Source: Flavobacterium limicola (GTDB lineage: Bacteria > Bacteroidota > Bacteroidia > Flavobacteriales > Flavobacteriaceae). From it: 64,000 bases of DNA. Made by a program: the position numbers and the translations under genes. The notes under the pieces were generated by a model, which ran no database searches, was not told the DNA's origin, and saw only the letters and a list, made by a program, of their open reading frames with translations. The stretch lies in assembly GCF_003634755.1 (NCBI RefSeq), contig NZ_RBXA01000001.1, forward strand, positions 1,178,001-1,242,000. The letters are read 5' to 3'. This document shows, piece after piece, positions 27,764-37,555 of this stretch; positions within the stretch are counted from its first letter, which is position 1, and each line of letters starts with the position of its first letter.

Positions 27764-27899
27764 AGTAATCAGTCCCGATTTTTATTGGGGCTGATTACTC
27801 ATTTATAGAAGTTTTTAGGATTTAGACCCGTAACCCGTTCCGATTTTTTATAAAATCTCAAAAGATTTTATAACTAGCACTTCAAAAATTGTTTGAAGT
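27764..27899 (+). promoter_or_regulatory. Three consecutive hairpins between rpoB and rpoC
   Basis: Hairpin 1 pairs AGTAATCAG (27764-27772) with CTGATTACT (27791-27799), extended by CCC/GGG. Hairpin 2 pairs TTATAAAATCT (27848-27858) with AGATTTTATAA (27863-27873). Hairpin 3 pairs ACTTCAAA (27879-27886) with TTTGAAGT (27892-27899). None has a strong T-run. The motif GTAACCCG occurs before and after hairpins 2-3. They may be processing or attenuation structures, or mRNA-stabilising elements. Confidence 0.65.
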
Positions 27900-27995
27900 T
27901 TAGAGAAGTAACCCGAGGTAATATGTCGAGAAGTAGTTGATCTACATCTCCATAAAATCAATTTTTTAATTGCAAATAAATCAATAGTAAAAACT

Positions 27996-30900
27996 ATGAT
28001 GAATAATAGAAATAATAACAATAAAGATAAAAACCCTGTAAAAAGGTTTAATAAAATCTCAATAGGACTTGCTTCTCCTGAATCTATTTTGAAAGAATCA
28101 AGAGGTGAAGTATTGAAACCTGAAACTATCAACTACAGAACGCACAAACCTGAGCGTGATGGTCTTTTCTGCGAAAGAATTTTCGGACCAGTTAAAGATT
28201 TCGAATGTGCTTGTGGTAAATATAAAAGAATACGTTACAAAGGAATCATCTGTGACCGTTGTGGTGTTGAAGTTACAGAGAAAAAAGTACGTAGAGACAG
28301 AGTAGGTCACATCAATCTTGTTGTGCCAATTGCTCATATCTGGTATTTCCGTTCTCTTCCAAACAAAATTGGTTATATCCTTGGTCTTCCATCTAAGAAA
28401 TTAGACATGATTATATACTACGAAAGATACGTAGTTATCCAGGCTGGTATTGCTAAAAATGCAGAAGGTGAATCTTTGCAAAGACTTGACTTTTTGACAG
28501 AAGAAGAATATTTAAATATTTTAGATACACTTCCTGCTGACAATCAATATCTTGATGATTTTGATCCTAATAAATTTGTTGCCAAAATGGGAGCAGAATG
28601 TATTATGGATTTATTAGCAAGAATTGATTTAGATCAATTGTCTTACCAATTAAGACATAATGCTAACAATGAAACGTCTAAACAACGTAAAACTGAAGCG
28701 TTAAAAAGATTACAAGTTGTTGAATCTTTCCGTGAGTCTAACTTGAACCGTGAGAATCGTCCTGAATGGATGATTATGAAAGTGGTACCAGTTATTCCAC
28801 CTGAATTACGTCCGCTTGTGCCACTTGATGGAGGTCGTTTTGCAACTTCTGATTTAAATGATTTATACCGTCGTGTAATTATACGTAACAACCGTTTGAA
28901 AAGATTAATGGAGATTAAAGCTCCAGAAGTTATCTTAAGAAACGAAAAACGTATGTTGCAGGAATCTGTAGATTCACTTTTCGATAATACGCGTAAAGCA
29001 TCTGCAGTAAAAACTGAATCAAACAGACCATTAAAATCATTATCTGATTCCCTTAAAGGTAAACAAGGACGTTTCCGTCAAAATTTACTTGGAAAACGTG
29101 TGGATTATTCTGCTCGTTCGGTAATTGTTGTTGGACCTGAATTGAAATTATCTGAATGTGGTATCCCAAAAGATATGGCAGCAGAATTATACAAACCTTT
29201 CGTTATCCGTAAATTGATAGAAAGAGGAATTGTAAAAACTGTAAAATCAGCTAAGAAAATAATAGACAAGAAAGAGCCTGTAGTTTGGGATATCCTTGAA
29301 AATGTAATCAAAGGTCACCCAATATTACTGAATCGTGCTCCTACTTTGCACAGATTAGGTATTCAAGCATTCCAACCAAAATTAATTGAAGGAAAAGCAA
29401 TCCAATTGCACCCTTTAGTTTGTACTGCATTTAATGCGGATTTTGATGGGGATCAAATGGCAGTTCACTTGCCTTTAGGACCAGAAGCTATTTTGGAAGC
29501 GCAACTTTTAATGTTGGGTTCTCACAATATTCTGAATCCTGCAAATGGAGCTCCAATTACAGTACCTTCTCAGGATATGGTTTTGGGTCTATACTATATG
29601 ACCAAAGAACGTTTATCAACTCCGGAACTTAAGATTTTAGGTGAAGGAATCACTTTCTATTCTGCTGAAGAAGTAAATATTGCTTTGAATGAAGGTAGAG
29701 TAGAATTGAATGCTCGTGTTCGAATTAGAGCTAAAGATTTTAATGAAGCTGGAGAATTAGTTTTTAAAATTATTCAAACAACTGCTGGTCGTGTATTATT
29801 TAATGAAGTAGTACCGGAAGCAGCTGGATATATCAATGATGTATTAACTAAGAAAAATCTTAGAGACATTATTGGGCACGTTTTAAGTTCTACTGATGTA
29901 CCTACAACAGCTGCTTTCTTGGATAACATGAAAGACATGGGGTACAAATTTGCCTTCAAAGGTGGATTGTCATTCTCTCTTGGTGATATTAGAATTCCAG
30001 ATCAAAAACCTAAATTAATTGCAGACGCCAGAGAACAAGTTCAAGGTATTTCTGCTAATTATAACATGGGTCTTATTACCAATAACGAACGTTACAACCA
30101 AGTTATTGATGTATGGACTTCAGCAAATGCTCAATTGACAGAGTTAGCAATGAAAAACATTAGAGAAGACCAACAAGGTTTCAACTCAGTGTATATGATG
30201 CTTGATTCTGGAGCAAGGGGTTCCAAAGAGCAAATTCGTCAGTTAACCGGTATGCGTGGTTTGATGGCTAAGCCAAAAAAATCTACTGCTGGTGGTGGTG
30301 AAATTATTGAAAACCCGATTCTTTCTAACTTTAAAGAAGGTCTTTCTATCCTTGAGTACTTTATTTCTACTCACGGTGCGCGTAAAGGTCTTGCGGATAC
30401 GGCATTGAAAACTGCCGATGCAGGATATTTAACAAGAAGATTGCATGATGTATCTCAAGATGTTATTGTTAATATCGAAGATTGTGGTACTCTTAGAGGT
30501 GTTGAAGTTTCAGCATTGAAGAAAAATGAAGAAATTGTTGAATCATTAGGAGAAAGAATTTTAGGACGTGTTGTTTTGCAAGACCTTATTAATCCTTTGA
30601 ACAATGAAGTTTTAATTCAATCTGGACAACAAATCACAGAAGCTATAATGAAAGCAATTGACGCTTCTCCAATTGAGAAAGTTGAAGTGCGTTCACCATT
30701 AACTTGTGAGGCGTTGAAAGGTATTTGTGCAAAATGTTACGGTAGAAATTTAGCTACTGGTAAAATGACACAAAGAGGTGAAGCAGTTGGTGTTATTGCA
30801 GCACAATCTATTGGAGAACCTGGAACACAATTAACATTACGTACATTCCACGTTGGTGGGGTTGCGGGTGGTATTTCTGAAGAATCAAGTATCATTACCA

Positions 30901-32309
30901 AATTTAATGGTAAACTTGAAATTGAAGATTTAAAAACTGTTAAAGGTGAAGATAGTGAAGGTAATGCAGTTGATATTGTTGTATCTCGTTCTACTGAATT
31001 GAAATTAATTGATGAAAGAACAGGTATCTTATTAAGTACAAATAATATCCCTTACGGTTCAAGTATCTTTGTAAAAGATGGTCAATCTGTTGCTAAAGGA
31101 GATGTGATTTGTAAATGGGATCCATATAATGGAGTTATCGTTTCTGAATTTACCGGTAAAATTGCTTACGAAGAATTAGAGCAAGGTCAATCATTCATGG
31201 TTGAAATTGATGAGCAAACTGGTTTCCAAGAAAAAGTAATTTCTGAATCTAGAGCTAAAAAATTAATTCCAACTTTATTGGTTTACGGTAAAGACAATGA
31301 ATTGATTCGTTCTTATAACTTACCAGTTGGAGCCCACTTGATGGTTGAAAATGGTGAAAAAATTAAAGCAGGTAAGGTATTGGTAAAAATCCCGCGTCGT
31401 TCTTCTAAATCAGGAGATATTACAGGAGGTTTACCTAGAATTACGGAGTTATTAGAAGCTCGTAATCCTTCAAACCCAGCAGTTGTTTCTGAAATCGATG
31501 GTGTTGTTTCTTTCGGAAAAATCAAAAGAGGAAACCGTGAGGTGGTTATCGAATCTAAGTTCGGTGATATTAGAAAATACTTGGTTAAATTATCAAGCCA
31601 AATTCTAGTACAAGAAAATGACTTCGTAAGAGCAGGGGTGCCTTTATCTGATGGTGCAATTACTCCGGATGACATTTTAAGAATTCAAGGACCAGCTGCT
31701 GTTCAGCAGTATTTGGTTAATGAAATTCAAGAAGTATACCGTTTGCAAGGGGTAAAAATCAACGACAAACACTTTGAAGTAGTAATACGTCAAATGATGC
31801 GTAAAGTAAGAGTACAAGATCCAGGTGATACTTTATTCTTAGAAGATCAATTGATTCACACTAAAGATTTTATCGTTCAAAATGATAAATTATACGGTAT
31901 GAAAGTGGTTGAAGATGCTGGAGATTCTAGTGCATTAAAAGAAGGTCAAATTATTACGCCTCGTGAGTTGCGTGATGAAAACTCTTTATTGAAACGTACG
32001 GATAAAAATCTTGTTGTGGCTCGTGATGTTGTTACTGCAACAGCAACACCAGTTTTACAAGGTATTACAAGAGCATCGTTGCAAACTAAATCGTTTATTT
32101 CTGCTGCATCTTTCCAAGAAACTACTAAAGTATTGAACGAAGCTGCTGTTGCAGGTAAAATCGATTACTTAGAAGGATTGAAAGAGAATGTAATTGTAGG
32201 ACATAGAATTCCTGCCGGAACAGGTATGAGAGAATATGATAATACGATTGTAGGTTCGAAAGAAGATTACAATGATATGATGGCTAACAAAGAAGAATAT
32301 ATTTATTAA
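27996..32309 (+). CDS. rpoC: DNA-directed RNA polymerase subunit beta'
   Basis: Catalytic beta' subunit of 1437 residues. The N-terminal zinc-binding motif is [20 protein letters not shown]. The active-site [12 protein letters not shown] lies at about residues 480-491. The bridge helix/trigger loop region ([40 protein letters not shown]) and the second zinc site (CGTLRG ... [15 protein letters not shown]) are intact. The asparagine-rich start [14 protein letters not shown] is typical of Flavobacterium; starting at the first or the second ATG changes one residue. DUF3467 follows after 1 bp. Confidence 0.98.
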   Translation: MMNNRNNNNKDKNPVKRFNKISIGLASPESILKESRGEVLKPETINYRTHKPERDGLFCERIFGPVKDFECACGKYKRIRYKGIICDRCGVEVTEKKVRRDRVGHINLVVPIAHIWYFRSLPNKIGYILGLPSKKLDMIIYYERYVVIQAGIAKNAEGESLQRLDFLTEEEYLNILDTLPADNQYLDDFDPNKFVAKMGAECIMDLLARIDLDQLSYQLRHNANNETSKQRKTEALKRLQVVESFRESNLNRENRPEWMIMKVVPVIPPELRPLVPLDGGRFATSDLNDLYRRVIIRNNRLKRLMEIKAPEVILRNEKRMLQESVDSLFDNTRKASAVKTESNRPLKSLSDSLKGKQGRFRQNLLGKRVDYSARSVIVVGPELKLSECGIPKDMAAELYKPFVIRKLIERGIVKTVKSAKKIIDKKEPVVWDILENVIKGHPILLNRAPTLHRLGIQAFQPKLIEGKAIQLHPLVCTAFNADFDGDQMAVHLPLGPEAILEAQLLMLGSHNILNPANGAPITVPSQDMVLGLYYMTKERLSTPELKILGEGITFYSAEEVNIALNEGRVELNARVRIRAKDFNEAGELVFKIIQTTAGRVLFNEVVPEAAGYINDVLTKKNLRDIIGHVLSSTDVPTTAAFLDNMKDMGYKFAFKGGLSFSLGDIRIPDQKPKLIADAREQVQGISANYNMGLITNNERYNQVIDVWTSANAQLTELAMKNIREDQQGFNSVYMMLDSGARGSKEQIRQLTGMRGLMAKPKKSTAGGGEIIENPILSNFKEGLSILEYFISTHGARKGLADTALKTADAGYLTRRLHDVSQDVIVNIEDCGTLRGVEVSALKKNEEIVESLGERILGRVVLQDLINPLNNEVLIQSGQQITEAIMKAIDASPIEKVEVRSPLTCEALKGICAKCYGRNLATGKMTQRGEAVGVIAAQSIGEPGTQLTLRTFHVGGVAGGISEESSIITKFNGKLEIEDLKTVKGEDSEGNAVDIVVSRSTELKLIDERTGILLSTNNIPYGSSIFVKDGQSVAKGDVICKWDPYNGVIVSEFTGKIAYEELEQGQSFMVEIDEQTGFQEKVISESRAKKLIPTLLVYGKDNELIRSYNLPVGAHLMVENGEKIKAGKVLVKIPRRSSKSGDITGGLPRITELLEARNPSNPAVVSEIDGVVSFGKIKRGNREVVIESKFGDIRKYLVKLSSQILVQENDFVRAGVPLSDGAITPDDILRIQGPAAVQQYLVNEIQEVYRLQGVKINDKHFEVVIRQMMRKVRVQDPGDTLFLEDQLIHTKDFIVQNDKLYGMKVVEDAGDSSALKEGQIITPRELRDENSLLKRTDKNLVVARDVVTATATPVLQGITRASLQTKSFISAASFQETTKVLNEAAVAGKIDYLEGLKENVIVGHRIPAGTGMREYDNTIVGSKEDYNDMMANKEEYIY

Positions 32310-32310
32310 G

Positions 32311-32622
32311 ATGAGTAATTCTAATCAACAACAAGAGCAGATTAATATTGAGTTAGACGAAAAAATTGCTGAAGGAATTTATTCCAATTTGGCAATAATA
32401 AATCACTCTTCATCAGAATTTGTTTTAGATTTTGTAAGTATCATGCCAGGAATTCCTAAAGCTAAGGTGAAATCAAGAATTGTCTTGACACCACAACATG
32501 CTAAAAGATTGTTGAAAGCTATTGGAGAAAATATTCACCGTTTTGAAGTCGCTCACGGCGAAATAAAAGACACTGAACAAGCACCAATTCCGCTTAATTT
32601 TGGTCCTGCGGGACAAGCATAA
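32311..32622 (+). CDS. DUF3467 family protein
   Basis: A 103-residue conserved protein of unknown function. The recognisable core is IYSNLAIINHSSSEFVLDFV, followed by SIMPGIPKAKVKSRIVLTPQ and HAKRLLKAIGENIHRFE. The N-terminus is glutamine-rich and the C-terminus proline/glycine-rich, both probably flexible. It starts one base after the rpoC stop, so it is translationally coupled to rpoC, and it ends the operon before a strong terminator. The constant association with rpoC suggests a link to transcription, but that is inference. Confidence 0.87.
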   Translation: MSNSNQQQEQINIELDEKIAEGIYSNLAIINHSSSEFVLDFVSIMPGIPKAKVKSRIVLTPQHAKRLLKAIGENIHRFEVAHGEIKDTEQAPIPLNFGPAGQA

Positions 32623-32629
32623 TATTCTT

Positions 32630-32656
32630 AAAAGGCTCCAGAGATGGAGCCTTTTT
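32630..32656 (+). terminator. Terminator of the rpoBC-DUF3467 operon
   Basis: AAAAGGCTCCA pairs with TGGAGCCTTTT around GAGA, followed by TTTTT. Confidence 0.92.
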
Positions 32657-32854
32657 ATTTATAACAAATTCTTAAATGAAACCAACAACTCTAGTTCTCT
32701 TTATTTTTTAGAATAGAATGCACTAAGTCATTCTGAATAATATTTCAGCTTTTTACAAATTAAAGGCGAGTTTTTAAATTCTGTAAGTTCAATATTTGCT
32801 AATAAGTATTAATCAATTACGGTCCTATATTTCTTTAGGCTGTGCTTTTCATTG

Positions 32855-32884
32855 TTTGAACTCTAATAGTTTCTGATATCTTTG
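32855..32884 (+). promoter_or_regulatory. Strong promoter with long downstream leader
   Basis: TTTG (32855-32858), an 18-nt spacer and TATCTTTG (32877-32884), both perfect. The predicted start near 32891 is about 180 nt before the next ATG (33073), so the transcript has a long leader or makes a small RNA first. The rest of the 416-bp gap after the rpoC terminator shows no gene. Confidence 0.65.
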
Positions 32885-33072
32885 AGTTTGTATATTTATT
32901 CTGTAGAGGAATATTAACTCATCATTAAATCTTCACTGCAAACAACAAATTTGTGCTTTAAACGATTATTACAGCACTTCATCGGAAATATTTTTTACAA
33001 GAAAACAAAAGATATATTTTCGCTCTCGAAATAAAGGAGTGACTTTTATCCTCTGTAAAAAAGCAAATTACT

Positions 33073-33432
33073 ATGAAATACTTTTCTTTAAAAGCAAACA
33101 ATAAAGCGTTATTTAACCTTGTTATTTTGTTTGTTTTTATTTTATTATCAACTGTTTCTGTTTCTGCTCAGTCTACTAAAAATGTGGTTGATGTGAATTC
33201 TATAGAAATTAATGCTAATAAAAAAACAGAAAATGCTTCAATAAGTTCTTCTTCTAATAATATTAATTTTGTGTTGTGGTTTATGGGCTCAAAACAAGAT
33301 CCTAATAGCACAATTTCTACAGAAGGAACAAATACAAAAAAACAAATTATTACTTCGGGCGTAGCTCCTAATCGTTTACTAATAAAATCATTTTTGAAAA
33401 AAGCAGTAAATTTAGATAGTATGCTTGCATAG
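33073..33432 (+). CDS. Small exported hypothetical protein
   Basis: Function not recognised. The 119-residue protein begins with a basic segment and a long hydrophobic signal (ALFNLVILFVFILLSTVSVS, cleavage near SAQ, residue 35). The mature part of about 85 residues is rich in serine, asparagine and lysine, has the hydrophobic patch NINFVLWFMG, and shows no known motif and no cysteine. It is preceded by a long leader with a perfect promoter and followed by a strong terminator, so it is a real transcription unit. It is probably periplasmic or surface-exposed. Confidence 0.6.
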   Translation: MKYFSLKANNKALFNLVILFVFILLSTVSVSAQSTKNVVDVNSIEINANKKTENASISSSSNNINFVLWFMGSKQDPNSTISTEGTNTKKQIITSGVAPNRLLIKSFLKKAVNLDSMLA

Positions 33433-33454
33433 TCTTAAATTAATTTTAAGTTAT

Positions 33455-33491
33455 AAAAAAAACGCTAACTCTCAGAGTTAGCGTTTTTTTT
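33455..33491. terminator. Bidirectional terminator between the small exported protein and prfC
   Basis: AACGCTAACTC pairs with GAGTTAGCGTT around TCA, flanked by A on the left and T on the right, serving the two convergent genes. Confidence 0.9.
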
Positions 33492-33546
33492 ATGCGGGTG
33501 TGTTAAAATTGATTTTCAATAAAACTTTTTTTCTCCAAGCAGAAAT

Positions 33547-35136
33547 TTACTCAAATTCAGAAGTAAAAAATAACTTAACATTTGGATATTTATTTTGTGT
33601 CATCTGTATTGTAAAATCAGAATCAGCTAGGAATACTAATTGGCCATACTTGTCATGAGCCAAGAATTTTTGTTTGATTCTTCTAAATTCTTTAAACTCT
33701 TCGCTTTTTGGGTCGTTGGGTTTTACCCAGCATGCCTTGTGAACCGGGAAATTTTCATACGTACATTTTGCACCGTATTCATGTTCTAAACGATATTGGA
33801 TAACCTCGTATTGAAGCGCTCCAACTGTTCCAATGATTTTTCGGTTGTTCATTTCTAAAGTAAATAGCTGCGCTACACCTTCATCCATTAACTGATCAAT
33901 TCCTTTGTCCAATTGTTTGGCTTTCATTGGATCAGCATTGTTAATGTATCGAAAATGCTCTGGAGAGAAACTCGGAATTCCTTTGAAACTCATGATTTCT
34001 CCTTCGGTTAACGTATCTCCAATTTTGAAATTTCCAGTGTCGTGCAAGCCAACAATATCTCCAGGATACGAGATGTCTACGATTTCTTTCTTTTCTGCAA
34101 AAAAAGCATTTGGACTGGAGAATTTTAAGTTCTTCTTTTGGCGAACGTGATAATACGGTTTGTTTCTTTCGAAAGTTCCAGAAACAATTTTTATAAAGGC
34201 CAGACGGTCTCTGTGTTTTGGATCCATATTGGCATGGATTTTAAAAACAAATCCAGTCATTTTCTCTTCTTTTGGATCTACTAATCGTGTTTCTGAATCT
34301 TTTGGTCTTGGCGATGGAGCAATTTGAACAAAACAGTCCAATAATTCTCTTACACCAAAATTATTCAATGCCGAACCAAAAAATACAGGCTGCAGTTTTC
34401 CGTCTAAATAGTCCTGACGGTCAAATTTAGGATAAACTTCGTCTATCAGTTCCAGTTCTTCACGTAATCTATCAGCGGGTTTTTGACCGATGATCTTCTC
34501 TAATTCTGGATTTTGAAGATCAGAGAAAGCAATTGTTTCTTCAATATTTTTACGATTGTCTCCACTAAATAAGTTGATGTTTTGTTCCCATAGATTATAA
34601 ATTCCTTGAAAGTCATAACCCATTCCTATCGGGAAGCTTAATGGTGTAACGGTTAAACCCAGTTTTTGTTCCACTTCATCCATCAAGTCAAAAGCATCTT
34701 TTCCTTCTCGGTCTAATTTATTGATGAATACGATAATTGGAATTTTTCGCATTCTACAAACAGCAACTAATTTCTCTGTTTGTTCCTCAACACCTTTGGC
34801 AACGTCAATTACAACAATAACGCTGTCAACAGCAGTTAAAGTTCTAAAAGTGTCCTCGGCAAAATCCTTGTGTCCCGGAGTATCGAGAATATTTATTTTT
34901 ATGTCTTTGTAATTGAATGCTAAAACCGAAGTAGAAACCGAAATCCCTCTTTGGCGTTCAATTTCCATAAAGTCACTGGTAGCACCTTTTTTAATTTTAT
35001 TATTCTTTACCGCACCTGCTTCTTGAATCGCACCACCAAAAAGGAGGAGTTTTTCAGTAAGTGTTGTTTTTCCGGCATCAGGATGTGAGATAATCCCGAA
35101 AGTTCTTCTGCGTTGTATTTCTTCTAAAAAGCCCAT
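33547..35136 (-). CDS. prfC: Peptide chain release factor 3
   Basis: GTPase that recycles RF1/RF2 after peptide release; 529 residues from this start. The motifs are intact: G1 SHPDAGKTT, the effector region GATSDFMEIERQRGIS, G3 DTPGHKDFAEDTF and G4 FINKLDREGKD. Domains II and III follow, ending with the RF3 C-terminal block (VGALQYEVIQYRLEHEYGAK). A TTG seven codons upstream (35157) also opens the frame, but it lies inside the -7 promoter box. Transcription would start downstream of it, so the ATG at 35136 (MGFLEEIQRRRTFG) is the start. Confidence 0.96.
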   Translation of the reverse strand: MGFLEEIQRRRTFGIISHPDAGKTTLTEKLLLFGGAIQEAGAVKNNKIKKGATSDFMEIERQRGISVSTSVLAFNYKDIKINILDTPGHKDFAEDTFRTLTAVDSVIVVIDVAKGVEEQTEKLVAVCRMRKIPIIVFINKLDREGKDAFDLMDEVEQKLGLTVTPLSFPIGMGYDFQGIYNLWEQNINLFSGDNRKNIEETIAFSDLQNPELEKIIGQKPADRLREELELIDEVYPKFDRQDYLDGKLQPVFFGSALNNFGVRELLDCFVQIAPSPRPKDSETRLVDPKEEKMTGFVFKIHANMDPKHRDRLAFIKIVSGTFERNKPYYHVRQKKNLKFSSPNAFFAEKKEIVDISYPGDIVGLHDTGNFKIGDTLTEGEIMSFKGIPSFSPEHFRYINNADPMKAKQLDKGIDQLMDEGVAQLFTLEMNNRKIIGTVGALQYEVIQYRLEHEYGAKCTYENFPVHKACWVKPNDPKSEEFKEFRRIKQKFLAHDKYGQLVFLADSDFTIQMTQNKYPNVKLFFTSEFE

Positions 35137-35154
35137 ATTTGTATAAATAGTCTG

Positions 35155-35162
35155 CAAAAGTA
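35155..35162 (-). promoter_or_regulatory. -7 promoter element of prfC
   Basis: CAAAAGTA on plus is TACTTTTG on minus, an exact consensus match. It ends 18 bp before the chosen ATG and excludes the upstream TTG as a start. Confidence 0.6.
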
Positions 35163-35277
35163 CTATTTATAAATGCCAATTAAAAAAATTGTATACTCTA
35201 AATCGAGTAGGTGGGTTTTGAAGTTGCAATTCATGCGATTTTAATTCAATATTAGAATTGTGAAGATTTAATAGCAG

Positions 35278-35312
35278 AAAAAAAAGAAGGCTGCCGATTT
35301 AGGCAGCCTTCA
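35278..35312 (-). terminator. Terminator of the alpha-amylase gene
   Basis: On the minus strand GAAGGCTGCC pairs with GGCAGCCTTC around a 6-nt loop and is followed by nine T. Confidence 0.9.
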
Positions 35313-35325
35313 TGGAATTTATGTA

Positions 35326-36768
35326 TTACATATTGATTGACCAAATAGAATATCCATTTGGCGGACATTGAATTTTTACCCACTTGTCTGCTTGAGTTGT
35401 TGGCAACCAAGTAGAATTTCCAGTGAAATCTTTGATTTGTGCGTTTGTCCAATTCGTCTGAATCCATCTTTCTTGCCAAGTGGATGAATTATTAATGTAA
35501 ACCACTAAACCAGGATTTCCGTTATAGCCGTTTCTGCGAGCGATATATTCATCAGTATCAGTGTATAAAATAGAAGTAGTTCCCGTTCCTTTATTATTGT
35601 GAATCCAAATAAGATTATTCAGTTTTGTTTTATTCAGCCACTCTTCATAATCTCTGTAAAAAATCGTTGGGTATCCTTCGTGAGTTAAAATATAGGCGTA
35701 CGCTAATTCTTTTTTCCAAATTTCATCGGTGTCATGATTGGAGACGAAAGTAACTGCTTTGTATGGGTTTCTTTTCCACATCATGTCATCATTCAAAATG
35801 TTTAGATTATTTCCATCGAAGGCATCATTCATTTTGTAGTAACAGGCAAAATCAAAAACAGAACTATTGGCATTATTAGCCCACCATTCTAAAGTGTTTA
35901 CATTTGCATCCCAGTATTCCCCAACAGAAAATCCACCTACGTTTGCATTCCAGTCTTTCACTACCCAAGGGCCGAACCCTTTCACGTAATCAAATCTCCA
36001 GCCATCAAATTTCATCGTATTTTTATAATATTTACCTACTCCGTCTGCTCTTTTCCAAAGCCAGTCTTGCACATTTGGTACCACGTGGGCTAAGTCAGGA
36101 AATCCTCCAAAAGCTCCTTCATCATTATTTCCATAAGAATTTTTATAAAAATCAGTGCTGGTCCTCTTGAATTTTCCAGAAGCGACACCGGTAAAATTAG
36201 TGTACGTTTGTGTTCCTGTGAAAGGATTGCTTTCTAATTGTCCACCGCTATTGTGATTTAATACCATGTCAGCATATACTTGCATGTTTTCGGCGTGTAC
36301 TTTTGTAATCAGACTTTCTAATTCGGTACGGGAACCAAATCTTGTTTCTACAGTACCATTTTGATTGTAATTTCCAAAATCAAAATAATCTGTGGGATCG
36401 TAACCCATAGAAAACGGTCCGTTTTGTGCTTTTGAAACCGGAGGAAGCCAGATGGAACCAATACCAGCATTTGACCAAGCAGTTATTTTGGCGTTAACAG
36501 TATTCCACCAGTTTCCGCCAGCAGGTACATCCCAATAGAATGCTTGCATCATAACACCACCACCAGGATTTGCAACATATCTTCCAGTTGTGGAATTAGC
36601 TGATTTTCCGGTGTTGAATGGTTGTCCGTCGTGATGCGTAACGTTGATTACTTTGAATTGTGATGCTGCAGCAGCTGAATCGCTTACAAGTTCATCATTC
36701 GAATTGCACGAATACAGACCAACTAATAAAGCTGTTAGCAGATACGCTTTAAAATTTTGTTTTTTCAT
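35326..36768 (-). CDS. Archaeal-type alpha-amylase lipoprotein, GH13 family (GH13_7-like)
   Basis: Endo-acting alpha-1,4-glucan hydrolase, 480 residues. The start is ATG 36768, giving MKKQNFKAYLLTALLVGLYS followed by C21, a lipoprotein signal; a longer frame upstream adds 20 residues that would spoil it. The (beta/alpha)8 barrel has the GH13 regions: ADMVLNHNSGG, GWRFDYVKGFGPWVVKDW with nucleophile D260, SVGEYWDANV with acid/base E284 and FVSNHDTDEIW with D346. GVMMQAFYWDVP, SMGYDPTDYFDFGNY and GYPTIFYRDYEEWLNK closely resemble, from memory, secreted Thermococcales amylases rather than Bacteroidota SusG or SusA. It stands alone, with no SusC/D genes beside it and no canonical promoter boxes found upstream. 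Confidence 0.9.
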   Translation of the reverse strand: MKKQNFKAYLLTALLVGLYSCNSNDELVSDSAAAASQFKVINVTHHDGQPFNTGKSANSTTGRYVANPGGGVMMQAFYWDVPAGGNWWNTVNAKITAWSNAGIGSIWLPPVSKAQNGPFSMGYDPTDYFDFGNYNQNGTVETRFGSRTELESLITKVHAENMQVYADMVLNHNSGGQLESNPFTGTQTYTNFTGVASGKFKRTSTDFYKNSYGNNDEGAFGGFPDLAHVVPNVQDWLWKRADGVGKYYKNTMKFDGWRFDYVKGFGPWVVKDWNANVGGFSVGEYWDANVNTLEWWANNANSSVFDFACYYKMNDAFDGNNLNILNDDMMWKRNPYKAVTFVSNHDTDEIWKKELAYAYILTHEGYPTIFYRDYEEWLNKTKLNNLIWIHNNKGTGTTSILYTDTDEYIARRNGYNGNPGLVVYINNSSTWQERWIQTNWTNAQIKDFTGNSTWLPTTQADKWVKIQCPPNGYSIWSINM

Positions 36769-37030
36769 AAATGAATAAATTAGGTTAAGTAATAGATTTT
36801 GGAGTAATAATTGAAAAACAGAAAGCAATATGATTCCTATAAATTTTTTATTTAGTGTTTTTTAAGATTTGAAATAAAATATCGTTTTATTGGAATCAAA
36901 AAAATAAATTAAATAATTAGTATATATTTATTTTTATGTTTAATTTTTTGATAAAACAGCACTTTTTTAGCTAATTTATATAAATTCTTATACGATGAAT
37001 ACGGGAATTTTTTTTATTCTTTTCGAAAAC

Positions 37031-37143
37031 GTTGTAGTGTTAACAACTTTTAAATTACAACTCTTAAAATGAGTGTTTTAAAGGTTGTATTTTAATTTTT
37101 GAACAATAAACTTGTAAAGAATTACAACTCTTTGTGTTACAAC
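37031..37143. promoter_or_regulatory. Cluster of GTTGTA/TACAAC boxes upstream of the amylase and surA genes
   Basis: In the 787-bp gap between the divergent amylase and SurA genes, GTTGTA occurs at 37031 and 37084 and its complement TACAAC at 37056, 37123 and 37138. AACAAC lies at 37042. ATTACAACTCTT is repeated exactly at 37054 and 37121. TACAAC(37056)/GTTGTA(37084) with the inner TTAAAA/TTTTAA can also form a hairpin. This could be an operator array for a dimeric regulator; no regulator is known. The rest of the gap is AT-rich without other recognisable features. Confidence 0.35.
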
Positions 37144-37424
37144 TAAAATAGTTCCTGAAAGGAAAAAGTTGTCGTTGATAGTAGAAAAAACAAAAAAGAA
37201 GTGAATTTATTTTTTCATAATTGCAGAAATATGGAATTATAATTTTAGTTTTTTAAACTATAAAGTCCAGTTTTCATATGTTTTAGGTGCTGAAAAAGAG
37301 AATAAATAAACCCGTTAATAAATTTTTGTTAATAGTAGGTAGGAAACTTGTATTATGTAATTGAATTGTTATTTTTGTTCGTTTTAAATTTTAAGAATGG
37401 TAAGAAATTGTATTGTAAATTCAG

Positions 37425-37455
37425 TTCGATTCTTGATTCTTAAAATGTATATTTG
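37425..37455 (+). promoter_or_regulatory. Promoter of the SurA-like gene
   Basis: TTCG at 37425-37428 (weak -33), a 19-nt spacer and an exact TATATTTG at 37448-37455. A second candidate, CTTG plus TATTTTTG, lies at 37347-37377. Confidence 0.45.
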
Positions 37456-37555
37456 CCAAAATTATTACTGTCTTTGAAGAATAGCTTTAAACACAGAAAA
37501 AATCGATATTTTACAATAAACATAAATTATAAAAATGCCAATAAAAAAAATACAA

